From the NCBI RefSeq assembly GCF_001187555.1, contig NZ_LFIJ01000001.1:1204169-1268168 (forward strand): 64,000 nt of DNA. Direction: 5' to 3'. The position numbers and the translations under genes were made by a program. The notes under the pieces were generated by a model. The model saw nothing but the letters and a program-made list of their open reading frames with translations. It ran no database searches and was not told the DNA's origin. This document shows positions 30,193-40,777 of the stretch, in pieces (the stretch's first letter is position 1; every line of letters begins with the position of its first letter). Origin of the DNA: Gilvimarinus polysaccharolyticus (GTDB lineage Bacteria > Pseudomonadota > Gammaproteobacteria > Pseudomonadales > Cellvibrionaceae).

Positions 30193-31335
30193 TCAGTGCT
30201 TGGCGATCGCGTAGGCCGCCAGTGTACCATCATTGGCCAAAACGTATAGAAGTTCGCCATCGCTCCACAGCGGTACACGAACACCCGACCTGTCGATACG
30301 TACGCGCGCCGCAAAACGACCGTCGCTAGTGTTTAAAAAGTGTACATAGCCATCTTCATCTGCCACCGCGGCATAATCACCCAACACGGCTGGCCCTGTG
30401 AGCTGGCGGCGTAGCATTAGCTCATTGCGCCACAATTCAGCACCACTTGCAGCGTTGTATGCGGCAACCGCGCTGTTGTCCTTGGCAAGGTACAAAGTAT
30501 CGCCGAACAAGCCAATCTCTTGGTAACTGGACGAGTCAACAGCCCACAACGGACGGCCATTAGAACGACTGATAGCAAGCAAACGACCCTGATACCCACT
30601 AAGGTACAAAATACCATCACGCAGCAACGGCGAGGCGTGAATATCGACCATTTTTTCTAGGTCCGAGCGACCTTTTGGCATCGCGACCCGCTGCTCCCAT
30701 AAAATAAGACCATTTTGTGGGTTAAACGCCATCAACCGACCGCTGGAAAAACCCGCATAAACGGCGGCATTAGTAATAACCGGCGATGGTCGACCACGTA
30801 AGGTCAACTTAGGAGGCGGGTTATCGTAAAACCATAGCACCTCACCATTCGTCGCATTTAGCACGGTTAGACGGCCATCAAGTGTTTGCGCCGCCACAAT
30901 GTTTTCATCACCGGTAGGAACCGACATCACTTCGCCGCTTAGCTGTGTGCGCCATAACTCACGACCATCTTCGGAATTAAGAGCTAACACCTCGCCCTCA
31001 TCGGTGCCAAGCAGCAGTTGCTCGTGTCCTAGACCAACCCCACCCGATAAGGTGATATCTAACGCTTTAGTCCACTGCACTTTACCCGTCCGACGATTTA
31101 GCGCATAAAGCTCGCCCTGATAATCGGCGGCGTACAATGTATCGCCGTTAACAACTGGGGTGATTCGGGTATAGCCATCACCTTGACCACTGCCAATACT
31201 GCGCCGCCAAACCTGCTCGATCTTAACGGTAGGTTCAAAATCAACCAACTCCATCGGCTCGGTGCCATCATCTTTGCTAAACAAAGAGCAACCAGACAGA
31301 CCAATCACCAGCCACAGCAGTGCTAGATATCTCAT
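30193..31335 (-). CDS. bamB: Outer-membrane assembly lipoprotein BamB
   Basis: 380-residue lipoprotein of the Bam complex that inserts beta-barrel proteins. Signal peptide with lipobox GLSGC (Cys16) followed by an eight-bladed propeller made of PQQ-like repeats (for example [14 protein letters not shown] and [15 protein letters not shown]). The ATG overlaps the TGA of the upstream yfgM gene (ATGA), so translation is coupled. Position between yfgM and der matches the conserved gammaproteobacterial order. Confidence 0.97.
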   Translation of the reverse strand: MRYLALLWLVIGLSGCSLFSKDDGTEPMELVDFEPTVKIEQVWRRSIGSGQGDGYTRITPVVNGDTLYAADYQGELYALNRRTGKVQWTKALDITLSGGVGLGHEQLLLGTDEGEVLALNSEDGRELWRTQLSGEVMSVPTGDENIVAAQTLDGRLTVLNATNGEVLWFYDNPPPKLTLRGRPSPVITNAAVYAGFSSGRLMAFNPQNGLILWEQRVAMPKGRSDLEKMVDIHASPLLRDGILYLSGYQGRLLAISRSNGRPLWAVDSSSYQEIGLFGDTLYLAKDNSAVAAYNAASGAELWRNELMLRRQLTGPAVLGDYAAVADEDGYVHFLNTSDGRFAARVRIDRSGVRVPLWSDGELLYVLANDGTLAAYAIAKH

Positions 31336-32009
31336 GCAGAGGGCTCCTCGCTATTGTTAGCCGGTTTGAGATTATCAATTTTCATTTGCAACACTAACTG
31401 ACGTTGCTGCTGCTCGGGTCCAACTTTTTCAATGGCACTTTGATAAGCGGTCAAGGCCGCGGCACTGTCGCCGTTTTGACGCAAAATATCACCACGCACT
31501 TCAGCTTGCTCAGCGGCAAAACCGCTAGCAGGCTGATTAGCCACTAACGATAAAGCTTTGTCGTAATTGCCCTCTGCGGCCAACACTCGCGCCAAACGCA
31601 AGCGTGCTATCTCCTGCAACGCGGGGCTATCGCTGGTATCGATCACCCAGCTAAGCTGGCCTTTAGCGGTTTCTAAATCGTTGGCAGATAGCGCAGCTTG
31701 GGCTGCATACAACGCGGCTTGTGCGGCATAAGCGCTGTTTTTGTCTACGTCTTTAATCTGTTGCGCCAAATGGCCAATAGTGGCCCGGTGCGCCTCATCG
31801 GCCAAATCGCCCTCGCCTGCAGCTGTTACCAGCTGCTCGTAAAAATCTGAGGCCATTTCGGCCTTAGCCTGCTGCTGATCTTGCCAAAAATTCCAGCCAA
31901 AATAGCCGCTAGTCGCGACTGCGACACTGACGATAATAGTCGAACCGTACTCTTTCCAGAGGCGTTTTAAATTTTCTATTTGTTCTTCTTCGGTTAGATG
32001 TTCGCTCAC
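31332..32009 (-). CDS. yfgM: YfgM-family periplasmic TPR protein (SecYEG ancillary)
   Basis: 225 residues. A cytosolic N-terminus (LTEEEQIENLKRLWKEYGS) is followed by one membrane helix at about 22-40. A periplasmic domain of TPR-like helices rich in Ala and Gln follows. E. coli YfgM associates with SecYEG and PpiD and helps periplasmic chaperones. The GTG start is preceded by GGAG six bases away. It overlaps bamB by four bases. Confidence 0.92.
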   Translation of the reverse strand: MSEHLTEEEQIENLKRLWKEYGSTIIVSVAVATSGYFGWNFWQDQQQAKAEMASDFYEQLVTAAGEGDLADEAHRATIGHLAQQIKDVDKNSAYAAQAALYAAQAALSANDLETAKGQLSWVIDTSDSPALQEIARLRLARVLAAEGNYDKALSLVANQPASGFAAEQAEVRGDILRQNGDSAAALTAYQSAIEKVGPEQQQRQLVLQMKIDNLKPANNSEEPSA

Positions 32010-32067
32010 GAGTTGCTCCTAACGGGTCTGTCTTATGTTTTGTCTAAAATAAATTCCACCGCGCCAA

Positions 32068-33348
32068 TTAGCGCGGCGGACAGTAATCTGCCAATACAGC
32101 AGCCAGCTCAGTACGAGCCAGACTTTGCTGGGGTTTATCTTCGCGCAAGTACTTTACCACGACACAATCGTTAGCGGCTTCATTCTCACCCAAAATCAAC
32201 GCCACAGCAGCACCGCTTTTATCGGCCTTTTTAAGCTGGCTTTTAAAACTGCCAGCACCGCAATGCATCATCAGGCGCAAATTGGGTAATGCTTCACGTA
32301 AAAATTGCGCTAAAGTTAAGGCGCTGACCTGAACCTCACCTACCGCAGCTAAATAGACATCAAGCGGCTTCTCGGCTTCAGCCGGCACTACCTCTTGCGC
32401 CTGCAGCAACAACACCAAACGCTCTAGGCCCATAGCAAAACCCACCGCAGGGGTTGGCTTGCCACCTAATTGCTCGACTAAGTTGTCGTACCGGCCACCG
32501 GCACACACGGCACTTTGAGCACCCAGTTTATCGGTCACCCACTCAAAGGCGGTGCGGCCATAGTAATCTAGCCCGCGCACCAAGCGTGGGTTGACCCGGT
32601 ATGGGACACCAACGGCGTCCAACAGTTGCTTTAATGTATCAAAATGCGTTTTAGATTCGTCATCAAGAAAATCCAGTAACGAGGGGCCACCATCCAGTAA
32701 CGCTTGTGTGGCCGCCACCTTGCTGTCTAAAATCCGCAGCGGATTGCTACCAAGGCGACGCAAACTATCCTCATCTAACGCCTCTTGGTGCTCGCTAAGA
32801 TAACTAACCAAAGCCTCTCTAAAGCTTGCCCGCGCGACATCGCTACCTAAAGAGTTAATCTCAAGGGTAACGCAATCGTCTAACTTCAGCGCCTTAAACA
32901 AGCTGTGACTTAGCAGCAACAGCTCAGCATCAATATCTGGGCCGTCCAAACCATAGGTCTCAATACCTATTTGGTGGAATTGGCGGTAGCGTCCTTTTTG
33001 TGGCCGCTCGTAACGAAACATGGGCCCCATATACCACAAACGCTGAGTTTGGTTGTAAAGCAAGCCGTGTTGCTCGCAGGCGCGCACACAGCTGGCGGTA
33101 CCTTCTGGACGTAAGGTGACACTCTCACCACTGCGGTCATCAAAGGTGTACATCTCTTTTTCAACAATATCGGTCACTTCACCAATAGAGCGTTTAAACA
33201 GATGGGTTTGCTCCATAATGGGAAAGCGGATTTCCCGATAACCAAAGCGCGCCAAGGTTTCTGTGACGGTTTTTTCTAAATATTGCCAAGCGGCGATATT
33301 ATCGGGAAGAAGATCATTCATCCCCCGGATTGCTTGAATTTTTTTCAA
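32068..33348 (-). CDS. hisS: Histidyl-tRNA synthetase
   Basis: Class II synthetase charging tRNA-His, 426 residues. Motif 2 is in [18 protein letters not shown], the histidine-specific signature is [14 protein letters not shown], and [15 protein letters not shown] precedes motif 3. A C-terminal anticodon-binding domain follows from about 325. Translation begins at a TTG, and AAGG lies seven bases upstream. The sequence after it ([14 protein letters not shown]) matches the N-terminus of HisS, so the TTG is well supported. Confidence 0.97.
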   Translation of the reverse strand: MKKIQAIRGMNDLLPDNIAAWQYLEKTVTETLARFGYREIRFPIMEQTHLFKRSIGEVTDIVEKEMYTFDDRSGESVTLRPEGTASCVRACEQHGLLYNQTQRLWYMGPMFRYERPQKGRYRQFHQIGIETYGLDGPDIDAELLLLSHSLFKALKLDDCVTLEINSLGSDVARASFREALVSYLSEHQEALDEDSLRRLGSNPLRILDSKVAATQALLDGGPSLLDFLDDESKTHFDTLKQLLDAVGVPYRVNPRLVRGLDYYGRTAFEWVTDKLGAQSAVCAGGRYDNLVEQLGGKPTPAVGFAMGLERLVLLLQAQEVVPAEAEKPLDVYLAAVGEVQVSALTLAQFLREALPNLRLMMHCGAGSFKSQLKKADKSGAAVALILGENEAANDCVVVKYLREDKPQQSLARTELAAVLADYCPPR

Positions 33349-33398
33349 TGGTTTGCCTTACATTTATCTAAATGACAGCCAAAGCACACAGCGTATGC

Positions 33399-34511
33399 TT
33401 AACTTTTGGCGATAATATTTTTTTCGGCGCGCAGCTTTTCATCAGCTTTAGCTCGGATCAAGCGCTCAAGGTTGTCGACTAAATTGTCATTGCCAAATTT
33501 GGTACTGGGCTGACCGTCGACATAAACTAAGTTACTCGGTGATCCCCCCGCCAAACCAAGATCGGCTTCTTTGGCTTCGCCGGGACCATTCACCACACAA
33601 CCAATAACTGCAACATCGAGAGGAACGGTAATGTCTTCAACCCGCATTTCCAGCTCGTTCATGGTTTTAATAACATCAAAGTTTTGTCGCGAGCAACTTG
33701 GGCAGGCAATAAAGTTTACGCCTTTACTGCGCAATCTTAAGCTGCGCAGTAAATCCCACCCCACTTTAACTTCTTCTACCGGATCGGCCGCCAAAGAAAT
33801 ACGAATAGTATCCCCAATGCCATCAAGCAGCAGCGCGCCCAATCCCACCGATGACTTTACCGTGCCCGAGCGCAAGCCACCGGCTTCGGTAATACCCAAG
33901 TGCAACGGTTGATCAATTTTTGTTGCCAGTAATCGGTACGCCGCAACCGCCATAAAAACATCCGACGCTTTTACACTGACTTTAAAGTCGTGGAAGTTTA
34001 GCTTGTCGAGAATATCCACATGACGCATAGCCGATTCGACTAAAGCCTCGGGGGTTGGCTCACCGTATTTTTTTTGTATCTCTTTCTCTAACGAACCGGC
34101 ATTAACACCGATACGAATCGGAATGCCTAAGTCGCGGGCTTTATCGACAACCGCGCGAATACGCTTATCACGACCGATGTTACCCGGATTTATACGCAGG
34201 CAGTCTACGCCTAAATCGGCAACTTTAAGTGCGATACGATAATCAAAATGAATGTCTGCCACTAACGGCACGGTGACAAGCTTACGAATCTCACCAAAGG
34301 CATCAGCCGCCTCTAAAGTGGGCACCGATACCCGCACAATATCGGCTCCGGCATTTTGCAGCCGCGTCACTTGTTCAACGGTAGCTGCGACATCATTGGT
34401 ATCGGTGTTAGTCATGCTTTGCACAGCAATCGGGGCATCGCCGCCCACAGGTACATTGCCCACCATAATTTGGCGTGATTTACGCCGTACAATAGGAGAT
34501 TCACTGTGCAT
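33399..34511 (-). CDS. ispG: 4-hydroxy-3-methylbut-2-en-1-yl diphosphate synthase
   Basis: Fe-S enzyme of the MEP isoprenoid pathway that reduces the cyclic diphosphate MEcPP to HMBPP. 370 residues with TIM-barrel N-terminus and a ferredoxin-like C-terminus. The three cluster cysteines are visible in ACPSCSRQ and in GCVVNGPGE. It starts two bases after the rodZ stop, hence is tightly co-transcribed. It depends on Fe-S assembly, encoded in the suf operon upstream. Confidence 0.98.
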   Translation of the reverse strand: MHSESPIVRRKSRQIMVGNVPVGGDAPIAVQSMTNTDTNDVAATVEQVTRLQNAGADIVRVSVPTLEAADAFGEIRKLVTVPLVADIHFDYRIALKVADLGVDCLRINPGNIGRDKRIRAVVDKARDLGIPIRIGVNAGSLEKEIQKKYGEPTPEALVESAMRHVDILDKLNFHDFKVSVKASDVFMAVAAYRLLATKIDQPLHLGITEAGGLRSGTVKSSVGLGALLLDGIGDTIRISLAADPVEEVKVGWDLLRSLRLRSKGVNFIACPSCSRQNFDVIKTMNELEMRVEDITVPLDVAVIGCVVNGPGEAKEADLGLAGGSPSNLVYVDGQPSTKFGNDNLVDNLERLIRAKADEKLRAEKNIIAKS

Positions 34512-34513
34512 AA

Positions 34514-35392
34514 CTAGGTCTCGGTGTTAACGTCAAAACGAACCACTTTGTCGGCGCCCGCGGCTTCTGGGATATTCACGCTGTCGCCATTAAGAGCTAT
34601 CTCAACGCCTTCAGGGTTGCCCAGTTTGACATCGAATGGTGCCACACCATGCAGAGTAACGCTGGTGCCTTGACGCTGTAAGTCGGCGGCCAGAGAATCC
34701 CCATTGGCATCGTGAACCTCTAACCAACACTCGCCATCAAAGCTAATCACTAGCTCATCCAGCATCGGCTCAGCAGCCATAGCGCTGCTTGCCACATCAA
34801 CCTCGACTGAGCTGACGTCACCAATCGTCAAGTCACTAACAACCTTGCTCGACTCTGCATCGCCCTCAGGCTCGCTCATAGTGGAGCTCAAGCCAAGCGC
34901 TACTGATTGCTTTATTTCAGCGATTGGCGCGTTATCGTTTTGCTCACTAATATCAGAGCGAGTCTCGTTAGCCGGCGTTTTATGCGCGGCAAAATACCAA
35001 TATAAAACCCCTAGCAACAGCAACAACACTATCGCCATGGCAATACGGGCAGGCCAAACAGGTCGACTGCTGTTGATTTTCACATTAAGCGATTCACTCT
35101 GCGTTAGCGGGTCTTCTGCAGGCGCAAAATTAGCATCAAAATCGCGCACCAACATATCCTCATCTAAGCCAAGGTATTTACCATAACTGCGCAAATACCC
35201 TCGAGCAAAAACAGGCGAAAACAACTTTTGATACTGGTCAGTCTCAAGTGCAACAATTTTATCTAGCTGAATATTTAACACGCTAGCAATTTGTTCGCGG
35301 GATTTTCCTTGCCGCTCTCTGGCCTCAACCAATTTGGCACCAATGCTTTGATTTGGGCTTAACGTTGAATCCATATTTGTTTCATCAGACAT
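34514..35392 (-). CDS. rodZ: RodZ-like cell-shape protein
   Basis: 292 residues. A cytosolic helix-turn-helix of the HTH_25 type (about 17-80, [20 protein letters not shown]) is followed by a linker and one membrane helix at about 118-138. An acidic, low-complexity region comes next, then a C-terminal beta domain (DUF4115, about 215-290). RodZ links MreB to the elongation machinery. It sits between pilW and ispG as in other gammaproteobacteria, with 11 and 2-base gaps. Confidence 0.93.
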   Translation of the reverse strand: MSDETNMDSTLSPNQSIGAKLVEARERQGKSREQIASVLNIQLDKIVALETDQYQKLFSPVFARGYLRSYGKYLGLDEDMLVRDFDANFAPAEDPLTQSESLNVKINSSRPVWPARIAMAIVLLLLLGVLYWYFAAHKTPANETRSDISEQNDNAPIAEIKQSVALGLSSTMSEPEGDAESSKVVSDLTIGDVSSVEVDVASSAMAAEPMLDELVISFDGECWLEVHDANGDSLAADLQRQGTSVTLHGVAPFDVKLGNPEGVEIALNGDSVNIPEAAGADKVVRFDVNTET

Positions 35393-35403
35393 AAATAACT
35401 CGT

Positions 35404-36282
35404 CTACTCTTGCTCTTGCGTTATTTGCTTGTACTCGAGATATTCTTGCGAGTACGGATATTTATTTTTTAGCGCCATTACATAGCTAGCTTCGCGGTCT
35501 TTGTTGCCAAAAATTCGCTCAAGTTTAATCCCCAGCAATAACGTTTGTGGCGCAGGACGGGCGATTTGCCCGTAAGCATCTAAATAGCGTTTAGCCGAAG
35601 CATAATCGCCCTGCTCAAAATAAAGCGCCGCCAGTTCATACTTAACAGCGGGCATACCGGCATTAATACGGTTCGCGCGTTCGAAGGCCTCTTTGGCTTT
35701 TTCAGGCTCGTTTAACTTAAGCGCGGTACGCCCTAAATTAACCATAACCTCAGCCCGATTGTCATAATCAAGCGCCTCAGACGCCCTATAAAATTGATCA
35801 TAAGCTTCAGCATAACGCTCGCGCCCAAACAAAAAAGCACCATAGTTATTGCGCGCACGGGTGTAGCCGCTATCTTGCCGCAAGGTTTTTTTAAAGTACT
35901 CCTCTGCAAGTTTAGGCTCGCCCTCCAGCTGATAAAGCATCGCCGTTGCAAAAGTTGCGTCCAACGAGTTACTGTCTAATTCAAAGGCTTTACGCAGATG
36001 ATGACGCGCCGACTCACGGTTTTTACTTTCTATATATTTAAGCGCTAACTCCACATGACTGCTTAGGGCTTTATCTTCATCAACCTGATACTTTGATGCG
36101 GGCACTGTACTCACGCAGGCAGAAAGCACTAGGGCACATAAAACACCTATAAACACACTCAGCAATCGTCGCACCGCACACAAGGCCGTCATGGTAGAGG
36201 ACACATTGAGGGCCTCAGCTTTGGCTATCATTTGTTTGATCGTATTTAACGTAAACATGCTATGTTCATCGGAGCCTTGCAT
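35404..36282 (-). CDS. pilW: Type IV pilus biogenesis/stability lipoprotein PilW (PilF)
   Basis: Outer-membrane TPR lipoprotein that helps PilQ secretin assembly. The start at 36282 is set by AGAGGTG six bases upstream, giving 292 residues. However, the lipoprotein signal (RRLLSVFIGVLCALVLSAC) begins about 30 residues later, and an internal ATG at 36192 would give a standard 26-residue signal peptide but has no ribosome-binding site. The mature part is a run of six or so TPR units such as ARNNYGAFLFGRERYAEAY. Position between rlmN and rodZ is the conserved one. Confidence 0.88.
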   Translation of the reverse strand: MQGSDEHSMFTLNTIKQMIAKAEALNVSSTMTALCAVRRLLSVFIGVLCALVLSACVSTVPASKYQVDEDKALSSHVELALKYIESKNRESARHHLRKAFELDSNSLDATFATAMLYQLEGEPKLAEEYFKKTLRQDSGYTRARNNYGAFLFGRERYAEAYDQFYRASEALDYDNRAEVMVNLGRTALKLNEPEKAKEAFERANRINAGMPAVKYELAALYFEQGDYASAKRYLDAYGQIARPAPQTLLLGIKLERIFGNKDREASYVMALKNKYPYSQEYLEYKQITQEQE

Positions 36283-36397
36283 CAAAACACCTCTTTGATT
36301 ACTTACGATTCGCTTACATTCCTTCGAAGCTTTCAATATTAACGCCACTCGATTAAAGAGTATTTAAGCTTTAGCCACTTGAAAACTGAACAGGCAG

Positions 36398-37555
36398 TTA
36401 ACTTACAAAAGTCACTGGCTCGTCTTTTACAAAATTAGCTCGGTATCGCTCTGAGCGTTTAGTGAGATCGTTTACGGTGCCAGCCAACTGACCACAAGCC
36501 GCGTCAATATCATCACCACGAGTCGTCCGCACGGTGGTAATAAAACCCTCTTCAATCAAAATATCCTGAAAACGCCGCAAGGCGTTATTACTAACACGTT
36601 TATAGTTAGACAGATTAAAAGGATTAAAAGGAATTAAGTTGATTTTTACTGGCACTTCGCGCAGCAACTGTGCCAGCTCACGAGCGTGTTCGGGCCGATC
36701 ATTAACGTGATCGATCAAGGTGTACTCAATCGTAATTTTACGGTGAGTATCAGGCAAACCGGCAATGTAACGCTGAGCGGACTCGAGCAACATGGCGATA
36801 GGATACTTGCGATTAATGGGTACTAACTCGTTACGCAGCGCATCGTTTGGAGCATGCAGTGAAATGGCCAAGCAGGCGTCAGTGTATTCACCCAGACGAT
36901 CTAACTGTGGTACTACGCCCGATGTACTTAAAGTGACACGGCGCTTAGAAATCCCATAAGCGTTGTCGTGCATCATCAGGTTCATTGAATCAACAACGTT
37001 GTCGAAGTTCATCAACGGCTCGCCCATGCCCATCAGCACTACGTTGGTAACTCGGCGCGGCGCACCGGCTACCGTTTGGCCAAACGACTTAGCCGCGATC
37101 CATACTTGGCCAATAATTTCGGCAGCGGTTAGATCGCGGTTAAAGCCTTGCTTACCCGTCGCACAAAAGCTGCAGTCGAGTGAGCAACCCACTTGCGAGG
37201 AGACACACAAAGTGCCGCGCTCGCCCTCGGGAATAAATACAGTCTCGACCACACTGCCGCCGGTTACGCGAATCAAAAACTTGCGGGTGCCGTCACTCGA
37301 GTCGAGTTGTTCTAACACTTCGGGCGCAACAATCTCACAGCGTTCTTTGAGTTTTTCACGCAGAGGCTTGCTGATGTTGGTCATCTCATCAAAATTATCA
37401 ACACCTAATTGATGAACCCACTTGAGCACTTGAGCGGCGCGAAAGCGCTTCTCACCCATGGATTCAAAAAAAGCAATCAGCTTAGACTCAGGTAACCCCA
37501 AGAGGTTGATCTTGTCTATTTGGGGAGCACTTATCTCTACGCTTTCGTCTGACAT
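36398..37555 (-). CDS. rlmN: Dual-specificity RNA methyltransferase RlmN
   Basis: Radical-SAM enzyme making m2A at 23S A2503 and at position 37 of some tRNAs. 385 residues. The cluster motif CxxxCxxC is CSLDCSFC, the methyl-carrying Cys is near AACGQLAG at the C-terminus, and [12 protein letters not shown] is a family signature. The 4Fe-4S cluster again ties it to the suf genes. It follows ndk by 17 bases. Confidence 0.98.
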   Translation of the reverse strand: MSDESVEISAPQIDKINLLGLPESKLIAFFESMGEKRFRAAQVLKWVHQLGVDNFDEMTNISKPLREKLKERCEIVAPEVLEQLDSSDGTRKFLIRVTGGSVVETVFIPEGERGTLCVSSQVGCSLDCSFCATGKQGFNRDLTAAEIIGQVWIAAKSFGQTVAGAPRRVTNVVLMGMGEPLMNFDNVVDSMNLMMHDNAYGISKRRVTLSTSGVVPQLDRLGEYTDACLAISLHAPNDALRNELVPINRKYPIAMLLESAQRYIAGLPDTHRKITIEYTLIDHVNDRPEHARELAQLLREVPVKINLIPFNPFNLSNYKRVSNNALRRFQDILIEEGFITTVRTTRGDDIDAACGQLAGTVNDLTKRSERYRANFVKDEPVTFVS

Positions 37556-37572
37556 AACCTTACCTGCGCTAA

Positions 37573-37998
37573 TTAGCGCGAATGAATTTCCTCGGCGGAA
37601 AAGAAGTACGCAATTTCACGTGCCGCAGCTTCCGGCGAATCAGAACCGTGTACCGCATTAGCGCTAACCGCTTGGGCAAAATCGGCACGGATTGTCCCGG
37701 GGGCCGCATCAGCTGGATTAGTGGCACCCATCAGTTCGCGATTTTTAGCAATCGCGTTGTCGCCTTCTAGCACCTGTACACAGACAGGGCCCTGCACCAT
37801 AAACTCTACTAATGAGGCAAAAAAGGGTCGCTCTTTATGCTCGGCGTAAAAACCTTCCGCTTGCTCTTGCGTCAGTTGAATGAGCTTAAGCGCCGCAATT
37901 TTTAACCCAGCCGCTTCAAATCTTTGGATAATCGCGCCAATGTGGTTATCACCAACCGCATCGGGCTTAATAATTGACAGTGTCCGCTCTTTACTCAT
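37573..37998 (-). CDS. ndk: Nucleoside-diphosphate kinase
   Basis: 141-residue enzyme transferring the gamma phosphate between nucleoside triphosphates. The catalytic His is in [12 protein letters not shown], and [13 protein letters not shown] starts the ferredoxin-like fold. First gene of the ndk-to-der transcript. Its upstream region carries a perfect palindrome around a -10 box (separate entry). Confidence 0.98.
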   Translation of the reverse strand: MSKERTLSIIKPDAVGDNHIGAIIQRFEAAGLKIAALKLIQLTQEQAEGFYAEHKERPFFASLVEFMVQGPVCVQVLEGDNAIAKNRELMGATNPADAAPGTIRADFAQAVSANAVHGSDSPEAAAREIAYFFSAEEIHSR

Positions 37999-38044
37999 GC
38001 ATTACTCCATTCGCTCAACTTGTGGGCAATTAAGCCCCTCTTAT

Positions 38045-38079
38045 ACCCAAAACCCGCGAATTATACGCGGGTTTTGGGT
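38045..38079 (-). promoter_or_regulatory. Palindrome enclosing a -10 box upstream of ndk
   Basis: A perfect 14-bp inverted repeat (38045-38058 / 38066-38079) has a 7-base loop that reads TATAATT on the minus strand. This is a consensus -10 hexamer placed for ndk, with the right arm as the GC-rich discriminator and early leader. It also lies 29 bases after the sufE stop, so the same DNA may form the suf terminator hairpin. No good -35 at 16-18 bases was found. Confidence 0.6.
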
Positions 38080-38107
38080 TATTTTATATCAATACCTAAT
38101 GGGCTGC

Positions 38108-38530
38108 TTAGCTCGCCTCGTGCGCGGTACGCTGAATACGCTGCACCATAGATTTCAAACCGTTGCCTCGAGTCGCGCTGAGGTGATTTAACAAGTTTAA
38201 CTCAGCAAAATAGCCGTCAATATCAAATGCAGCTACCTCGGCCGGAGTTTTACCATTGTAAGCCGCCAGCACTACAGCCAACAGCCCCTTAACAATAAAG
38301 GCGTCGCTGTCGGCGACAAAAAATAGCGCGCCATCGCGTGACTCGCTGCGCAACCACACCGGGCTCTGGCAGCCCCGCACGATGTTCTCATCGGTTTTGT
38401 AGCGTTCATCCAGTGCTGGCAGCTCTTTGCCCAGATCGATAATATACTTGTAACGCTCTTCCCAGCCATCAAAAAAACTCAGCGTATCGATAATATCGGC
38501 GCTAGTGATCTCTGTACCAAATTCACTCAT
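38108..38530 (-). CDS. sufE: SufE-type sulfur-transfer protein
   Basis: 140 residues. Accepts persulfide sulfur from SufS and stimulates its activity. The acceptor Cys is in VRGCQSPVWL at about residue 50, and the N-terminus DIIDTLSFFDGWEERYKYI is typical. Last gene of the suf operon, 29 bases after sufT. Confidence 0.95.
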   Translation of the reverse strand: MSEFGTEITSADIIDTLSFFDGWEERYKYIIDLGKELPALDERYKTDENIVRGCQSPVWLRSESRDGALFFVADSDAFIVKGLLAVVLAAYNGKTPAEVAAFDIDGYFAELNLLNHLSATRGNGLKSMVQRIQRTAHEAS

Positions 38531-38559
38531 TTACTGTCCTAATGTGTTTACCGCCACAA

Positions 38560-39099
38560 TCAAAAAAACATGCCGGTTTCTAGCTGTGCCTCTTCGCTCA
38601 TCATATCGCGGCTCCAAGGTGGATCAAACACCAGCTCAACCTCAACTTCCTGGACATTGGGCACCTTGCTGACCCGATATTCTACGTCGCCCACCAATAC
38701 CGGCCCCATGCCGCAAGCCGGTGCTGTCAATGTCATGGTAATGCCCACATGACCACGAGCTTGATCTATATCTAGGGTATAGATTAGGCCCAAATTAACC
38801 AAGTCAACTGGGATTTCGGGGTCAAAGACAGTTTTTAACGCCTCCCACACCTGCTGGTCACTGATCTGGCCATCACCTGCGTCAGTAAAGTGCAGCGCCT
38901 CGGGCTCTTTGCCCAGCGCAGCGGCATCTAAGCCATCTACCCGCACCATTTGGCCGTGATAGCTGAGAGTATAATTCCCCCCCAGCGCTTGGGTGATAGT
39001 TACAAAAGTATCTTTAGGGATGGTTACCGGGGTGCCATCAGGCACTCGCCGAGCAGGACAATCGGCCTGCATCACCACCATTTCACGCTCTGTTGCCAT
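38560..39099 (-). CDS. sufT: Fe-S assembly protein SufT (MIP18/DUF59 family)
   Basis: 179 residues with a C-terminal DUF59 domain (VWEALKTVFDPEIPVDLVNLGL, then TAPACGMGPVL with the conserved Cys) and an N-terminal extension of about 80 residues (DCPARRVPDG...TQALGGNYT) that distinguishes SufT. It is thought to aid cluster transfer to apoproteins. Encoded between the A-type carrier and sufE, as in many suf operons. Confidence 0.92.
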   Translation of the reverse strand: MATEREMVVMQADCPARRVPDGTPVTIPKDTFVTITQALGGNYTLSYHGQMVRVDGLDAAALGKEPEALHFTDAGDGQISDQQVWEALKTVFDPEIPVDLVNLGLIYTLDIDQARGHVGITMTLTAPACGMGPVLVGDVEYRVSKVPNVQEVEVELVFDPPWSRDMMSEEAQLETGMFF

Positions 39100-39122
39100 A
39101 ATAAACGCTCGAGTGTGCGGGC

Positions 39123-39485
39123 TTAACCCACGTTAAAGCTTTCACCACAGCCACAGTGATCTTTGGCGTTGGGGTTTAAGAAGGATAGCTGCCGATTAAC
39201 ACCCTCGGTGACGTAATCGATCTTGGTGCCTCGAATTACGTTTTCACTCGCTTCAGCAACATACAAAGTCACGTCGTCTTGCAGCACAATCTCACGATCA
39301 TCTGCCGTACCTTTAGCCACTAAGTCCAACACATACATAAAACCCGTGCAGCCACTTTCTTTAACCGACAAGCGCACAGCTGTCGCCGTTTTGTCAGCCG
39401 CTAACTGTTGACTAAAATGCTTAATCGCGGCCGGTGTCACCTCAACCAACGCAGTTTGAGCGGGATTAAATTGTTCAACACTCAT
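39123..39485 (-). CDS. A-type Fe-S carrier (SufA/IscA family)
   Basis: 120 residues from the ATG at 39485, which has GGAG seven bases upstream. Three conserved cysteines: one in KESGCTGFMYVL and two in DHCGCGESF at the C-terminus. The first 12 residues of the longer reading are not conserved. It should pass clusters made on SufBCD to target proteins. Whether it is closer to SufA or IscA cannot be told without alignment. Confidence 0.92.
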   Translation of the reverse strand: MSVEQFNPAQTALVEVTPAAIKHFSQQLAADKTATAVRLSVKESGCTGFMYVLDLVAKGTADDREIVLQDDVTLYVAEASENVIRGTKIDYVTEGVNRQLSFLNPNAKDHCGCGESFNVG

Positions 39486-39547
39486 GCTATTCTCCAAAGG
39501 TAATGCGTGTACTGCGTACATAGCATTACGGTCTAGTTGCGCGTTTA

Positions 39548-40777
39548 TTAAGCTAAAAACATTTTGGCTTTTTTTAGGGCGGCCATGAGCTTGGCAACAT
39601 CGTCTTGATTATTGTACAAGCTAAAGCTGGCGCGCACTGTGCCAGGTATTGCAAATTGATCCATAATCGGCTGCGCGCAATGATTACCCGTGCGCACGGC
39701 AACCCCCTGCTGGTCAAGAAGCATACCGACGTCTTGCGGGTGCGCAAAATCACACACAAAACTCATCACCGCTGTTTTATTTGCCGAGGTGCCAACCAAC
39801 TGATAACCACCCAACTCAAGCAACTGCAGTTGAGCGCTGTTTAATAACTGTTGCTCGTGGGCATCGGCGGCACTGCGATCAAACGATTGCAAAAAATCCA
39901 CCGCCGCCGCTAAGCCAATGGCACCGGCGATATTGGGTGTGCCCGCCTCAAATTTATACGGCAGCTGGTTGTAGACTGTACCGGTAAAACTTACCGACTC
40001 GATCATCTCGCCGCCACCTTGATACGGCGACATTGCTTCTAGCAGATCACGCTTACCGTACAGTGCACCAATTCCTGTGGGACCAAACATTTTGTGGCCA
40101 GAGAACACTAAAAAATCACAATCCAGCGCTTGTACATCAATTGGCAAATGGGCAATCGACTGCGCGGCATCTATCAACACCTGTGCGCCCTGCGCGTGGG
40201 CTAAAGCAATAATTTCTTTGATCGGGTTGATACTACCCAACGCATTAGACACATGGCCCACAGCCACCATCTTCACGCGGGCATCTAGCTGCGCGGCAAA
40301 AGCATCCATATCAATAGTACCGCTCGCATTAACAGCGATTGGCTCTACCGTCGCACCGGTCAACTCTGCCACCATTTGCCAAGGCACGATGTTCGAGTGG
40401 TGCTCCATGGCTGACACCAGTACGCGATCACCCGATTTAAGGTTGGCGCGCCCCCAACTGGCAGCGACTAAATTTATCCCCTCCGTGGTGCCTCGTGTCC
40501 ACAGCAACTGCTCTTTTGTCGGCGCGTTAATAAACGCTGCCAACTGAGCGCGAGCGAGCTCAAATTTCTCCGTCGCACGATCACTTAACGCATGCGCGCC
40601 ACGGTGTACATTACTGTTGTCATAGCGATAATAATTAGCAATCGCGTCAATCACCGAGTTGGGCTTTTGGGTAGTCGCCGCATTATCAAGGTAAACCAAT
40701 GGATGGCCGTTTACCTCTTGCGCCAATATCGGAAACTGAGCGCGAATACTCGCCGCATCAAATTGAGTCAAGATCAT
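39548..40777 (-). CDS. sufS: Cysteine desulfurase SufS
   Basis: Type II PLP-dependent desulfurase, 409 residues from the ATG at 40777, which lies inside the 3' end of sufD (20-base overlap, different frame). The PLP Lys is in FSGHKMFGPTG and the persulfide-forming Cys in RTGNHCAQP, with the short active-site loop of group II enzymes. N-terminus VYLDNAATTQKP is typical. It works with SufE, the last gene of the operon. Confidence 0.96.
   Translation of the reverse strand: MILTQFDAASIRAQFPILAQEVNGHPLVYLDNAATTQKPNSVIDAIANYYRYDNSNVHRGAHALSDRATEKFELARAQLAAFINAPTKEQLLWTRGTTEGINLVAASWGRANLKSGDRVLVSAMEHHSNIVPWQMVAELTGATVEPIAVNASGTIDMDAFAAQLDARVKMVAVGHVSNALGSINPIKEIIALAHAQGAQVLIDAAQSIAHLPIDVQALDCDFLVFSGHKMFGPTGIGALYGKRDLLEAMSPYQGGGEMIESVSFTGTVYNQLPYKFEAGTPNIAGAIGLAAAVDFLQSFDRSAADAHEQQLLNSAQLQLLELGGYQLVGTSANKTAVMSFVCDFAHPQDVGMLLDQQGVAVRTGNHCAQPIMDQFAIPGTVRASFSLYNNQDDVAKLMAALKKAKMFLA

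Noticed and set aside
40077-40547. 156-residue open frame opposite sufS
   Set aside because: Lies wholly inside an unambiguous SufS coding region and has no recognisable domain.
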